Below, piece by piece: positions 1 to 11,400 of a DNA stretch of 64,000 nucleotides; position 1 is the stretch's first letter, and every line of letters starts with the position of its first letter. The stretch lies in contig JADANN010000434.1 of the NCBI GenBank assembly GCA_018806985.1, positions 1,302,001 to 1,366,000 on the forward strand, read 5' to 3'. The notes beneath the pieces are model-generated. The model did not search any database. It had not been told where the DNA came from and saw only the letters and a list, made by a program, of their open reading frames with translations. This stretch comes from Angiostrongylus vasorum (Eukaryota; Nematoda; Chromadorea; Rhabditida; Metastrongylidae). A program made the translations under genes and the position numbers.

Positions 1-1890
1 ACTTCTGCTGCCATCTCTCACCAATGGATTTTGCCGATATTCGTCCGCTTGGATTCTGAGTTGTTTTCGGAGATAAAGGAGAAAGGTGCTTCTTCATTAC
101 GGATGATGAATGTGCCACATGTTGGTGTTAGCTTGGGAACTTATACCGAACACTGGTTATAGCGACTTAGATCTTCTTTACCCATATTTCTACTCAATCA
201 TGCTCTTCCAAATCTGCGCTCCTTCTGATTGTGTGATTCTTCTACTCCTTGCTGCTATTTATCACGGAAAGTCTTTATGCGTCATTCTTACTTGTAATGA
301 TTACATCATCGTGAGTAGCAAGAATTCTATTTTTTCTCCTGGTGTAATGTGTACATCTTCGTAGCATTTAACTGTCAGACGATGACTCACACATTCGTTA
401 CGGTAAGCGAACAGTCATGCTAAAACTAGACGGGATCGTTTTGAGTTGTCTTCATTGCATAATCCTAAAAAGACTTAGGGAGAATGTTCTGGATAAGATA
501 CTGTTTACGGGCGTAGCTGAATATCGTGGAACGTGTAGCAAGACGTGCACGGACTGACCGACATGCGAAGTCGGCACATCTTAGGGAAACGTTGTGGTTG
601 ACGAAAACAGGTAGAGGGGAATGTTATGGCTGACGAACGACGTGACGGTGATGATGTTTGATTGTGGCATTCCGTCGTGTCGTTCCTTTTTCTACATTCC
701 ATTTCGCTGTGTAAAATTCCGCATCGGCAACGATCACACCCGGCCTCAATTATGCGGTTGTTTAGTGGTTAACCGTTGCATTTGCAATCGTTCATCTTCT
801 GCTCTTCTTTCTCGTTTCTCCGCCTTTGTTTTTTCTCATCATCTGTTCTTCTACAAAAAATCTTCACTGTTTTATTCTTCCTGTGATCATATGATATGAA
901 TGACTTTATATGGTAATAAATCTGGCATTGACCGTGTTCTATCCACCTGAAAGGGCATCGTGTTGTTATCCGCTAGTATTGCGCGCTACATTTCTTGGGA
1001 TAAATGGATTTATTTTATAAAGTATCGTAGAGAGACTTCTCAGCTGACAAGAATGGAAGTATAGTCTTAGAGAAGAGTGTTGCACGTGCGTTTCTCAAAA
1101 AAGTAATCAATGCCTCCATAAAATAATCTAGGGTGTTAAAGTTAATAATAAGCTTCCGTCCACTTTCACCAGAAGCATTAGTATGGCTGAAAGGTTTGGT
1201 CCCATTGTTGGGCTTGAATATTCAAGATCAGCCAAGGAGAGAAGATTTACTACAAATTGTTCTTTTCGACTTGCCTTACATTTTATTTTCAAACTTGCCT
1301 TTTTTTCTATTTCGACATATTCAAAAAGGGTTCCTAGGACATGTCGCCACTGAACTCATGCTAAGGGCAATTTCACAAGCTTCACATAGTTACTGATCTA
1401 ATGCCCACCGATGCAGCACTACTTTTGGGCATCCAGTTTCAAAGCCTTCATAATCGAGAGGAGCTCTGACCGATGATTTACCTAATTTATAACGACCTAA
1501 CCTAAGGGATTTTACACTATATGTGAATTCGTTCGAAATCATAACTGCGCTTGGAACTTTTCATTCATTCAGTCGACTGTCTCGTCGGAAGCCCTCTTCT
1601 CGTTCTCAACGCGCATCTCTCTTAGTGTTATGCCAACTTCTGGTTTCCAAACCTTCGTACAAAGCGCCATAGTTTTTTTTACTAGTAGTGCTAAAATGAA
1701 ATTTTGTTTGATGATCCAGGTTATCTCCTGTTTCTAGTTGTACTCATTGCAAACTTAAATGCTAACTTTCTAGTAGGTCTCAGCCTTACCGTAGCCATCT
1801 TTTTCCCTTTTTGATTCTGTAATATTCCATCACTACATGTTCATTTCTTTTCTTCATATAGAACACTCGATAAATTTCACGTTGGAACAT
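1..1890. other. No gene recognised
   Basis: Only short open frames without recognisable motifs, codon bias or matched splice sites were seen (for example at 110-364, 621-899 and 1133-1396). No member of the repeat families defined elsewhere in this window was noticed. Confidence 0.4.
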
Positions 1891-1916
1891 TCTCAGCACT
1901 GAATAATCCAAGAGCC

Positions 1917-2411
1917 ATGTTTAGTGGTGTGGTCCTCCTGGTTTTCCTGTTCTCGGTATCCGTCCTACAACTGCATTCATATCCTAAATTCGATGAAATA
2001 AAGGATACATGGCAGACATGTCGATGTCTTCTTACTAAAGATCCGCTCCGTTGTATTTTTTTCACCAATCGATGATGGTGGTCGTCTAACGGGCGATTAA
2101 CTCTCATTATCACACATTACAACGCAGGCAAGAGTGTCCCACTATACGTCCGGCACGGAAAAACTCGTGTTCAGCAACAATTGACGCACGAACTGACGAC
2201 AGTCTGGAAAGAACATCGCTCCTGCACTGGTGCAAGCTTCACCTGTACCATTTGTTAGGCAGTTGTGAAGAACACGAAAAGCACCACACTTTTCGTATGA
2301 GACACTCTATCATCACAGTCCTTAGCACCACCATTCACGGATCCCTCGCCAGGTTCTGCCGTTTGTTGGTGGAAATGTTTACAGGGTTGTCTGTCAGGTT
2401 GTGCTATATAA
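1917..2411 (+). CDS. Candidate small secreted cysteine-rich protein, three exons
   Basis: I do not recognise the family. The ATG at 1917 opens a hydrophobic leader (MFSGVVLLVFLFSVSVLQ) like a signal peptide, so the product would be secreted. Proposed exons are 1917-2052, 2128-2253 (or 2128-2229) and 2326-2411. The first intron is 75 bases, removes an in-frame TGA at 2073, and both sides join in phase 1 to create a cysteine codon. The third exon, read in phase 1, ends with a cysteine-rich tail (CWWKCLQGCLSGC) before TAA at 2409. The predicted length is about 115 residues. A possible acceptor, TTCTCAG, ends at 1896. The weak point is the donor of exon 2. The same acceptor at 2325 read in phase 0 opens a quite different 74-codon exon, listed separately. 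Confidence 0.35.
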
Positions 2412-2848
2412 ACATAAGGCTTATTTTTTTGAAGATGACCTCCAATCAGTTCCAATTTACTTCCCAGCTACTTGGCAAGCTTTTGGTAAAATCGGCGTGT
2501 ACTATACAATCAGCGCACATACTCCTCTGGATTCACTTTCTGTTCAGGGTAAGTACATGATCGCTTTTAATCCACGATCAACCCTATTATACATAACTTG
2601 GAAACGAATCACGAACCCGCACGACTAATCAGCTCGAGTTTGCCTACGTGATGGAAATAACTGAGCATCGAATTTATCAACTGTAAGAAGCTGCCTAGAA
2701 ACAGCCACTCGATCATATAAGTAGGCGGACTCGTTTTGCTATCGATGACTTCCATTGGGAATATTCTTTATTTCATAAAGTCTATTACCTATTTCTTAAA
2801 CATATTCCAGTTATGCTTTCTTCGCACAAATGCCCCGTTGTTCGTTAA
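2326..2848 (+). CDS. Alternative exon pair in another frame of the same acceptor
   Basis: From the acceptor CTTAG ending at 2325, phase 0 gives an open exon 2326-2548 that ends exactly at a strong donor (G|GTAAGT). A phase-1 exon 2811-2848 follows a good acceptor (ATATTCCAG) and ends in TAA. The peptide includes AYFFEDDLQSVPIYFPATWQ and resembles nothing I can name. It needs an upstream exon ending in phase 0; the only one seen in the preceding exon is a weak donor (GTCTGG at 2202). Either this or the cysteine-rich frame may be the real product, or both by alternative splicing. Confidence 0.3.
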
Positions 2849-2869
2849 TGTTTTCTGCCGCGTATGCAC

Positions 2870-3252
2870 GATGACCTCCCAAGGATTTACCTCCTCATCG
2901 TGGCCAGGAGGCGTTCCTGGATGTCGGGCTGCGCCGTACTGCTGGGAGATTCGTCCCCCTCGCATGGTCTCCCCAGCTGAGAAGTAGTGCGGCGTTTCAA
3001 TCAGGAACCCCAGCTAAGAGTTAACCAGTGCCAGGATCCGTCACCATCCTGGTACCAAACTAGTCGCATGGTGTCAAATCTCCCTCTGATCCACAAGGGA
3101 GGTGACTGCCTCTAGTGGTGCCGACCTGGGGCAGACTTTAGCCTGGCTGACCTCGGGACTCCAGGTAACCACAATGGCTAAACCAGGAAAACTCCGGAGT
3201 AGAGATTATGCTAGGGCCTGCACAACTAGTGATGAGGAGCCATCCAAGTATC
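2870..3252 (+). mobile_element. SINE-B copy
   Basis: Near full length. It starts with CTCATCGTGGCCAGGAGG, passes the conserved block around the CCTGGTACCAAACTAGTCGC segment, and ends with CCATCCAAGTATCTAAGTA, the tail shared with RTE elements in this window. Confidence 0.75.
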
Positions 3253-3254
3253 TA

Positions 3255-5840
3255 AGTATGCACGATGAAATATGAGAGCCTATGTTGCCAGTGTCTGGTC
3301 TTTGGTACATCGGTTTCATGAATGTTCCGCTACCCGTATTGGTGCCCATCCGATTGTTCGCTTCAAGTACTCCGACGTGAGCCTCATTCCTCACACGACT
3401 TTTACAGAACCGGTGAGATTCCACTGTTTAGCTCGTACAGCTGTGATTAGTAATGACAGAGAATCTTTGTTTGCTTTTTCTCAATTAACTGATTACCAGC
3501 TTTTCCTTCTACTGTACGTGATACATTGAAAGCCGCCATTAGTAATTTAGGCCTGATTTTGTTGTACCTAGGTCTCTAAAAAAAATAAGCGCAGCAGTAA
3601 TTGTGAGTCCATAGCATGAACTCGAACCAGGATGACCATTATCTTTTCTGCTTAATCCTCGATGTTGTTATAAGCTCGTTTTCTCATAGGATTTCCTACT
3701 TCTTGCTCCACCTCCTGACACATGAAGTCATACCCAGGCCACCAGTCGATATTTTTTTGCGAACGTTCTTATAGTTTTTAATAGGTGTTTTCGCCGATTG
3801 TCTGTTAACCGTAACCCTAATATATGGTGAGTAAGAAATATTATGTGTAGTAGACGGTTCGTAGAACTTTCAACACATAAGTTCCACTTAGGGCTTCTAG
3901 CCTAACCGTGGATTTAACTTGTTCTTTAGTAGGATCTAATATCTCCAAAGAGCGATGCGCTACGGTAGGTATTCGTATAAGCAAATCCTGCACCAAGCTG
4001 GTCACGAGCTCTTGTAATCAGACAATATCCTCTTCGTGCAATTTGGTGTTCAGCAATGTATAGGCATACGTATTCGATATAACCAAAATGCCAATGAACT
4101 ATGCGGGATGCTTTAGAAACACGGTTATGCGTTGGCTTTCGACCAGTCCGATATTCACTTGACTAAGGGCTAATTGAGCGCTGGAATAACCAGCCGACGA
4201 AGTGGGTCTGCCTGTACAGTGGCAACGAATTTAGCGCATGGTTGGGTCTCCTCCATAACAAGCACGGCACTCACCGATTCCTTAAACACTTACTAGAGCC
4301 GATAGGACTTTTGTAGAAGATCGAACTCCACTGCAAACGTTGTCTAGTCATCCAGTACTTTTTAGTTACTGATTAATATTTCCTTACTATAACAATCACT
4401 CGATGGAGTCTGCTAGCAACCAGATTTTTCCATGGATGCTCCTCATTAACACTAACAATTCTCTTTTTTTCTCCTGATCCTTTTTATCTTGTTTTTTTAA
4501 ACAATTCTTTCGTTTAACGTTGCCTTATAATCTCTTTCGTAGTAATATTTGCTTCGCAGATCTTCTTTATTTCTAACCCATGTCGCATCAAAGTCAACAA
4601 AGTGTGGCCAGAATATATTCATGCATGTAGGGGATTAAATGTGCATTAATTGGAGCAAACCAGCTTTCTAAACCTTCTGCATTCGGTGATTACTGACTTT
4701 CATTATTGTTTACAGCTTTTTTAAATACCTAGCCTTTTGACTTCATAAAGTCAAGGGTTCAGGTATTTCGTGAAAAAAATGGAGCTACCATTCTAGTAAT
4801 CAATAAGACACCATCTTCAAGGAAAACCATCACTTTACTGAAGAAAGAATCCTTCACGAAGGTCTAAATCTTTGATGTTGCTAAAAAGTCATTGTGTGAA
4901 AGCGTTTGCTATCTAATATTGAGAGGAACATACTTATGAGGTGGAAATGGTTGCTGTTCCCAGCTGTTCCAAGTTAATGTATGTAAAGTACCAACGTTAT
5001 ACACCTGTAGAAAACCCTATGAGAGTTGCCTATACAAACTTCTTATCAAAAAACTGTGGAAAGGCGAAACAGAATGAGCGAAGTCCTTATCGTACAGACC
5101 GACTTCTTTTTGGCTTATGGGATCACACCGTCACCAACGAAATTAAATACGACTACGACAAGCTTAACCTTTACCCTCATCTACCATGCTATTGATTCGA
5201 AAATCCCAAAAACCGCTTTGTTATTTCTGGCGCAAAAATATTCGCTTTAGCTCTGTTTGTAGAAAAAGAAATACTTTCGTGCTTCCACTCTGGGCTCATA
5301 GATTTCTTTCTTCACTATGTCTTATCAAAGATCTCAAGTTTCCTGGGACACTGCGTAAACATCACCCAACTGATAACAGTTTTACACGATTTGTTACGGG
5401 GAAGTGAATAACAGGAATGAATTTCTGAGTTAGCGAAGCTACTCTATGCTCTGATTTCTGTCATTTGCGCACACCATCAAATTCTTGAATGACAGCTGAA
5501 TAAGAATATCACCCGTACCGCGATTCTTGTCAGCGCTGAAAATGCAGCACCTGACAGAAATTTTTGGCAACTACAGACACGTTGGGCTTTTGGATGAAGC
5601 TGAAGAACCGTGTTTAGTATCAAAACCTATGCAAGTGAGACTATACAATTATATGACGCAGTGACGCTGTGTCGCTTTCCCACCCACTTGTAGAACCAGT
5701 CTACGTTAACGAACTCGATCACAGCCTTTTTTTTTATCGCTTTCGTATCTCGAGTCACTATGTGACGAAATCAGTGACTATCAATTCTTCGTACTATGTT
5801 TTCTCACTATACGTTTCCAAAAACGAAATGAAGCGACTTT
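3255..5840. other. Long stretch without a supported gene
   Basis: An open frame at 3272-3529 begins immediately after the SINE-B tail and reaches a possible donor (CCG|GTGAGA near 3413), but no partner exon was found. Other frames (4941-5195, 5026-5250, 5186-5407) overlap each other and look like chance. The last few hundred bases should hold the upstream region of the gene that starts at 5847. Confidence 0.4.
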
Positions 5841-5849
5841 AGCGCAATG
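5841..5849 (+). promoter_or_regulatory. Probable trans-splice acceptor and start of the FAX-like gene
   Basis: GACTTTAG ends at 5842 and the start ATG is at 5847, leaving a four-base leader. This is the usual arrangement for spliced-leader trans-splicing in nematodes and supports this start over an upstream exon. Confidence 0.5.
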
Positions 5850-7811
5850 CCTGGCACTCGTCTTCTGAAACGCGACTGGGAAAAGGACCACGTCTACCTG
5901 GTGCAGTTTCCGCGAGCCGGCTGTATTCCATCTCCCTCTCCGTTCGCACTGAAAGTCGAGACATGGCTTAGAATGGCCGATGTTCCTTACACGGTAAATT
6001 TACAAATGAGATTATCAGGAGTGCATTCGCGAAGTGCCTGCGTTAAGCATCCGTTCAAAACAAAATCCGTACGTTTGAGAAAATAAAAACTGATCTACCA
6101 CACAAAGAAAACCCAAATCTCCATACTATCAAAACCATGCACGAAATGAGAGACGATGAACGTTTTCATTACTAATAGTTCATTACTTCAAGATGGATCT
6201 TTCAGAATATTAGCAACCAATTCACAAAGATGTCAACCAAAGGTCAGATTCCGTTTGTAGAGGTTAATGGTCGACAAGTGGCCGACAGCAACTTCATCAT
6301 TGACCATCTTATCGAAGAATTTCACAAAGTAAGTACGTTACTAATGAATAATGGATATAGATATTTCAGTGGTAAACACTGACTCAGGCCCGACAAGCAA
6401 AATGGATCTGGGGAGTAATTATTAATATAAGCCATATTTGGAGTCTTAGAGCTATGTGATACAGCTATGCCAAACTAATGACCAATTTCCGGATTAACCC
6501 ATGCTTTCTAGCTAGTTATTTTCTTTAAAATTATCTTGCTCAATAACTTATGTCTTCATAATTGCAAACGCCCCGAATGCTTCACTGCCTTTCCGTAGAG
6601 AAGAGATATTCCTAGGGTGTCGAATTGCAACGCACAACAGTGCGAGCACTCTCTCACTAAGGTCATCTAATCCAAGAGGATCATTGTTACCATCTGGAGG
6701 CCCAGCCAAGGGTAAACCAATGCCAGAAGTCGCCATCATCGTGCTGATAGGAACATTGTCGCAAAGCCACAAACCAAACTACGTTCCATAAATGTCGGCA
6801 TCTATCACTGGCGACGGTATGGAATGACTTGGGTTGTCTAACGTGTAAAGCGAAATACTCATGTCGAAGTTATGCTGACTCGTGCACAGTTCTGCCTAAA
6901 AGCAGATCATTCGAGTATCCAAGTAATTCGAAAACAAGGCATGTGCCGTCATATCAGATAGCGTTTTCAAGTGCTGAATGAGTACCGCTTTCGGATTTCA
7001 GAAAAACATCGATGACCGACTGACACCTATCGAAAAATCTTATGCGAGAGCATTTCATGCGCTTATCGAAGACAGCCTTCGATGGGCGTTGATCTATCAA
7101 CGAGCGCGCGACAACAAATGGTTCGCTAGTGAGCAGGGATTTCTGTCACATTTTAGCGGTGTGAAGAAGTTGGCTTTCAAGAACGTGTTGTGTGAAAGGC
7201 TACGTAAGCGAATTATGAATGCGGTGATGGCACAAGGAATAGCGAGAAACACTCCCGAAGAAGTGGTTATACTGGCGAAAAAGGATCTCGACGCGATGAG
7301 CATCTTTCTTGGCAATAAGAAATATTTCTTCGGAGACAAGCCGACAACGGTCGACTGCACGATGTTCGCATTTCTGTCGCAATTCATCTACACTCCGCTT
7401 GTCACTCCAGAAATCAGGACGCACATGGAACAAAGTAATCAGAATCTGGTCTGTTTGAAATGGTTTTTGACAAGATTTGTTTTGACAGCACGCCATCTCT
7501 ACCGGTTAAGTGAGTCGATCAGAATACTACTGGTACTAACTACTACCAGTTTGGAAGCAATAGGAATCACTGGTTGGTCTAGCACCATTTCGTGGCGTAT
7601 TTAATCTCTTCGTCGGAACCTACTGTGCATGATGTACTCCACACCATGATGTTGATAATTGGTATACACTATGCCAAAGCGTACAGTGGAATTCAGTCTT
7701 GATGTAAACCAATTACAGGTCAGTTTTGTGAATCGAATGAAAGACAACTATTGGCCGGACTGGGAGGAAGCCACGAAAAATCTTAGCATGGATAGCAAGT
7801 GGAAGAAGTGA
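5847..7811 (+). CDS. FAX/CDR-family protein with glutathione-S-transferase fold
   Basis: Exons 5847-5993, 6206-6328, 7002-7448 and 7719-7811 give 269 residues. All junctions are in phase 0. The N-terminal part is the thioredoxin-like half: DHVYLVQFPRAGCIPS, then SPFALKVETWLRMADVPYT (residues about 15-49), and after the first intron the signature GQIPFVEVNGRQVADSNFII. The helical C-terminal half contains FFGDKPTTVDCTMFAFLSQF and ends in NRMKDNYWPDWEEA, typical of the failed-axon-connections / cadmium-responsive (CDR) and metaxin-like GST group. In C. elegans the CDR proteins respond to cadmium and CDR-1 is lysosomal; a role for this copy is inference. There is no N-terminal membrane segment, unlike some relatives. 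The third donor (CTG|GTCTGT) is weak but the joint keeps the conserved sequence. Intron 2 carries a worn SINE-B fragment. The gene lies tail to tail with cpsf-2. Confidence 0.88.
6546..6780 (+). mobile_element. Diverged SINE-B fragment in intron 2 of the FAX-like gene
   Basis: It retains the block around GGCCCAGCCAAGGGTAAACC that corresponds to the SINE-B segment with CTAAGAGTAAACCA, but is much more diverged than other copies and lacks the tail. Confidence 0.45.
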
Positions 7812-8449
7812 GCAGGAAACCACCTGACATAAACCACTCCACCTTATCCCATCGCATAATTTTGATCTGCACTTACTTGTTGCAATTCTCTCTAAAGGAT
7901 ATGGACAAGAGTAAAAAACCTATATCTTATCCGTAATGCAGCTCCTAATGATGTGAATTCAATATGCTTACTTCAATATGCATGGTGTATATGCATCTAA
8001 GGCAACAACGTGGTTGAACCGACAACTAGACGAATTTTAATCTTAAAATGTCGATGTCATTCATGCTACAAAACCTGCCCGTCGTTGAAAACGCTGGATG
8101 CAGATGTCTATGAAGACATGATTTCAATGCTTACTTGTGGTTACCGTAACCAGTGACCATTCACTTGCTTTTTCTATGACTTTTTCTGATCCTTTGCATA
8201 TATCAGCTGACACATTCTCTTTAAATATATACATTACTTGTGTGTGTTTCCGTTACTGCCAAACGGATATAATGATACCCTTTGTCTTTACTATGTTGGT
8301 TATGTTTACCTCTGTTTAAGAGAATGTAAATGAAACTTCAAAAAGTATCCTCGCATCAGTTTTATTTAAATACACATTATTATGTTATTATGCAATAATA
8401 ACAATAAAAAAATCAACAAATTAATGTCATAACATTTGAGAAACTGTGC
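7812..8449. other. Convergent 3' intergenic region
   Basis: It separates the stop codons of two convergent genes. AATAAA on + at 8403-8408 could serve the FAX-like gene, although it is about 590 bases from the stop. No other gene is seen. Confidence 0.45.
8361..8366 (-). terminator. Polyadenylation signal for cpsf-2
   Basis: TTTATT on + reads AATAAA on -, 84 bases downstream of the cpsf-2 stop codon. Confidence 0.55.
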
Positions 8450-11400
8450 TTAAAGAACCATAAACTGTTCAAGGATAATATCACGTAACTTGAGATAAGA
8501 TGGACCAGCGCATCCTTCAATATGAAAGCGACCAGCCTCATTACGACGAATTGAGATCACTCCTAAACTAACAACGGTAGCTTACTGGCTTCTTCGGTGG
8601 CGCAAAAGTCTAAATTTACTTTACTTGTAAAACTACTGAACTTTACTTCACTCCTTACGTTAGATATAGGCAAAAAGTTTTTAAAAAAGTTGTGCTATTG
8701 AATTTCGACAACCTTAAGGTGAAATATTTAGAACTTTTACAAAAACAGCACAGGACAATAAGAAGATCACTTATTTGTATGAAAAGGCTCAAATCTTCTA
8801 ACATTTGCATAGCTACTTTTTATATGATTAACGGTAAGAAATAATAGGAAGTATAAAGCTTTCGGCGTTCTCCACTCCCCTGAGGGAATTCACCAAGAAT
8901 TCGACTTCATTAAGCATCGTTGGAGGTGACTTTTGACCTTTACAATGACTCGCAGTGGCCTACCGATGTATCGATTCAGTGCTGCTACCCTCCCAGACAA
9001 ATTTGGTCCTAACTTGCCGATCCAAGGGGATGGAAGGCTTAATGAACCAGGGGCGCGGGGACCGATATCATGTGTATTGCAGAGCGCCCCCGACCACTGC
9101 GCTAGACAAGCCCAATACAATGATTAACGACAAAAAGCATAATGAATAGTACAGTACCGCAACTGCATGTAGCCGCCATTAATGAGGAATTACACTGGAG
9201 ACGTAACATCGTCAATCGTATATGTAGCCTACACTATCTGTTGAATCTAATAGACTTTTTCCCTAATGCATGTCGTCTTGTTCTTTTTACTTGAATAATA
9301 GCCAAACATTTCCGAGCAGAAATTTTGGAGGAGAACCGATCAATTCGTTGGTAAGTGAACTCAGTCAAATATAACATGTCACACTTCCCGTCAAACCAAC
9401 TTCCAATTCTATATCAATCTTATATCCGTATATAACAGATTGATAGTCAAAAGTTTTCAAGGTGTGGCACTCGAATGCTCCAAAAAATTTTATGAATTAA
9501 TTTTTTAAAATAACCTCTCCAGAACTCATCAACAACGAAGAAAAACCGTTAATTTGAACGGAAAATTACCTCCTATATACAAGACTCCGGACGAAAACTC
9601 CGCTGAATATCCCATATTGATAAGAAGTTGCTTCATTTCAGAAAGCTTCGGATCGTTTACATAAACAACCTAAAGACAAGCATTAACATCACTCCATCTA
9701 GAATAAGGAATAATACAAATGAGACGAAAATCAGGATACTATTAGTCCCACTGACCTCACGAAATGGAGCATCACCACTCAAAGAGCTCAGCATACACTT
9801 GTCGATATGCTGTTCGCTGAGATGTGCATCTGTCGTTTGCTCAGCAATATGAAAATAAAATTTTCTTAGAAAGAAGCGGTGCGTAATTCTGACTACGAGT
9901 AAATCCATGGGAAAAGCAGTAATAAACTGGGAGATTTGAAACACTTGCCTCTTTGCCAGCTTCTTTCTCTACTCCCACCTCAGACGGCCGTGCTGTTATT
10001 TGAGCATCTATCCAGGCAAGATCGGCATCTTTGACCTGTAAAAAACAACAGTTCATTAATAACTACCTCAAATATTTTTCCTTCTAGCCCTCGGAAGGGG
10101 TAATCGCCGTCGTTCGATCTGGCCTGGGGGTCTAAATTTTAGAAATATCTGAGCATTATTGTGGTTGTATTTCACATAATACCTTGAAGTAAAAAAAATA
10201 ATGGACAATAGATAGAAGCTACACATTGCACTTTCTTTTTAATCTCACAATACAAACAAACTGATGAAAATTAAAGAAGATCTTGGCAAGGGAAAAAAAA
10301 AGAATTTGAAGAAAATGTAAATTTGCTGAACTTTCCTCATGACAGCTCAAAGAACGAAAACTAAGCTGTAGGTACAATACAACTATTAGTGATCTAAGAC
10401 TTATTTAATATTATAGACATACCTTTATGAATTCCAAACTATCAAATAGTTCATCATTCAATAGTATACGGTAAATATGAGAAGCCACAGTTGCGTCCAC
10501 CACCTCTCCGATTGATGGAGTAAAAATGTGACCCTAGAATATGACGAAGAAGAAGGTGCAAATAAGCACGAATGCCATCTTAAGTGAAGAACGATGTTTA
10601 CAAATAAAGTGCAACTGAACTCCTATATTGCTAGGCTAACAAAGGCATGTAAAGAGTAAAATTTGCAGGCCGTATCATAATCAATAAACAGCAGTTCACA
10701 GTCTCCTACCAATAGTTTGCCGCATCATCGTGGCTGGGTTTCCCGGGTGTCGGGCTGCGATGTACAGCAGGCGTACACACCAGCGCAGCAGAGCCACCCA
10801 TGCTGAGATACAGTCCGGCGTTTCCATCAAGAAGGCCAACTAAGAGTAAACCAATACCAGGATCAAACACTGTCCTGGTATCAAACTAGTCGCATGGTGG
10901 CAAATCTCTCTGATCCACAAGGGCGGCGACTGTGTGTGGGGTGAAGACCTGGGGTAGAGTTGGCTAGGCTGACCTCGGGACTCCATGGAACCACAATGGG
11001 TAAACCAGCAGAACTCCAAAAAATGGAAATCATTCCAGAGCCCGCGCAACCAGTGAAGTCAGGCCATCCAAGCATCCAAGTAAATAAGTTCACGGTCTCT
11101 AAGGTTGACAGAAAGCAATTATTAAGAACAAAACGAACCTGGAAATAACAAAGAAAGTCTACCTGGGTGATATTATTGTCATAACAATGCTGTGCAAGAT
11201 GTCGGGTGGCTTGCGCGGATCCATGGACAAGAATCAACTGCTTCGGTTTCATTTGTGCGATAAGCTTTTTCGTCGACTCACCGTCAGATCGACCTTCAAA
11301 CTCGATGTACTCCACGTTACAACTGACCTATGACGTAAACACAACATCTTGAATGGATTACTAGTATTAAGCATCACTTAAGCCCTCGTTTAACTAAAAG

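Noticed and set aside
2405..2411. TATA box (TATATAAA) for a gene starting at 2432
   Set aside because: The frame from that ATG ends quickly and has no support; the TATA-like string overlaps a plausible stop codon of the secreted-protein frame.
7097..7496. - strand ORFs opposite exon 3 of the FAX-like gene
   Set aside because: Antisense shadows of a conserved coding exon.
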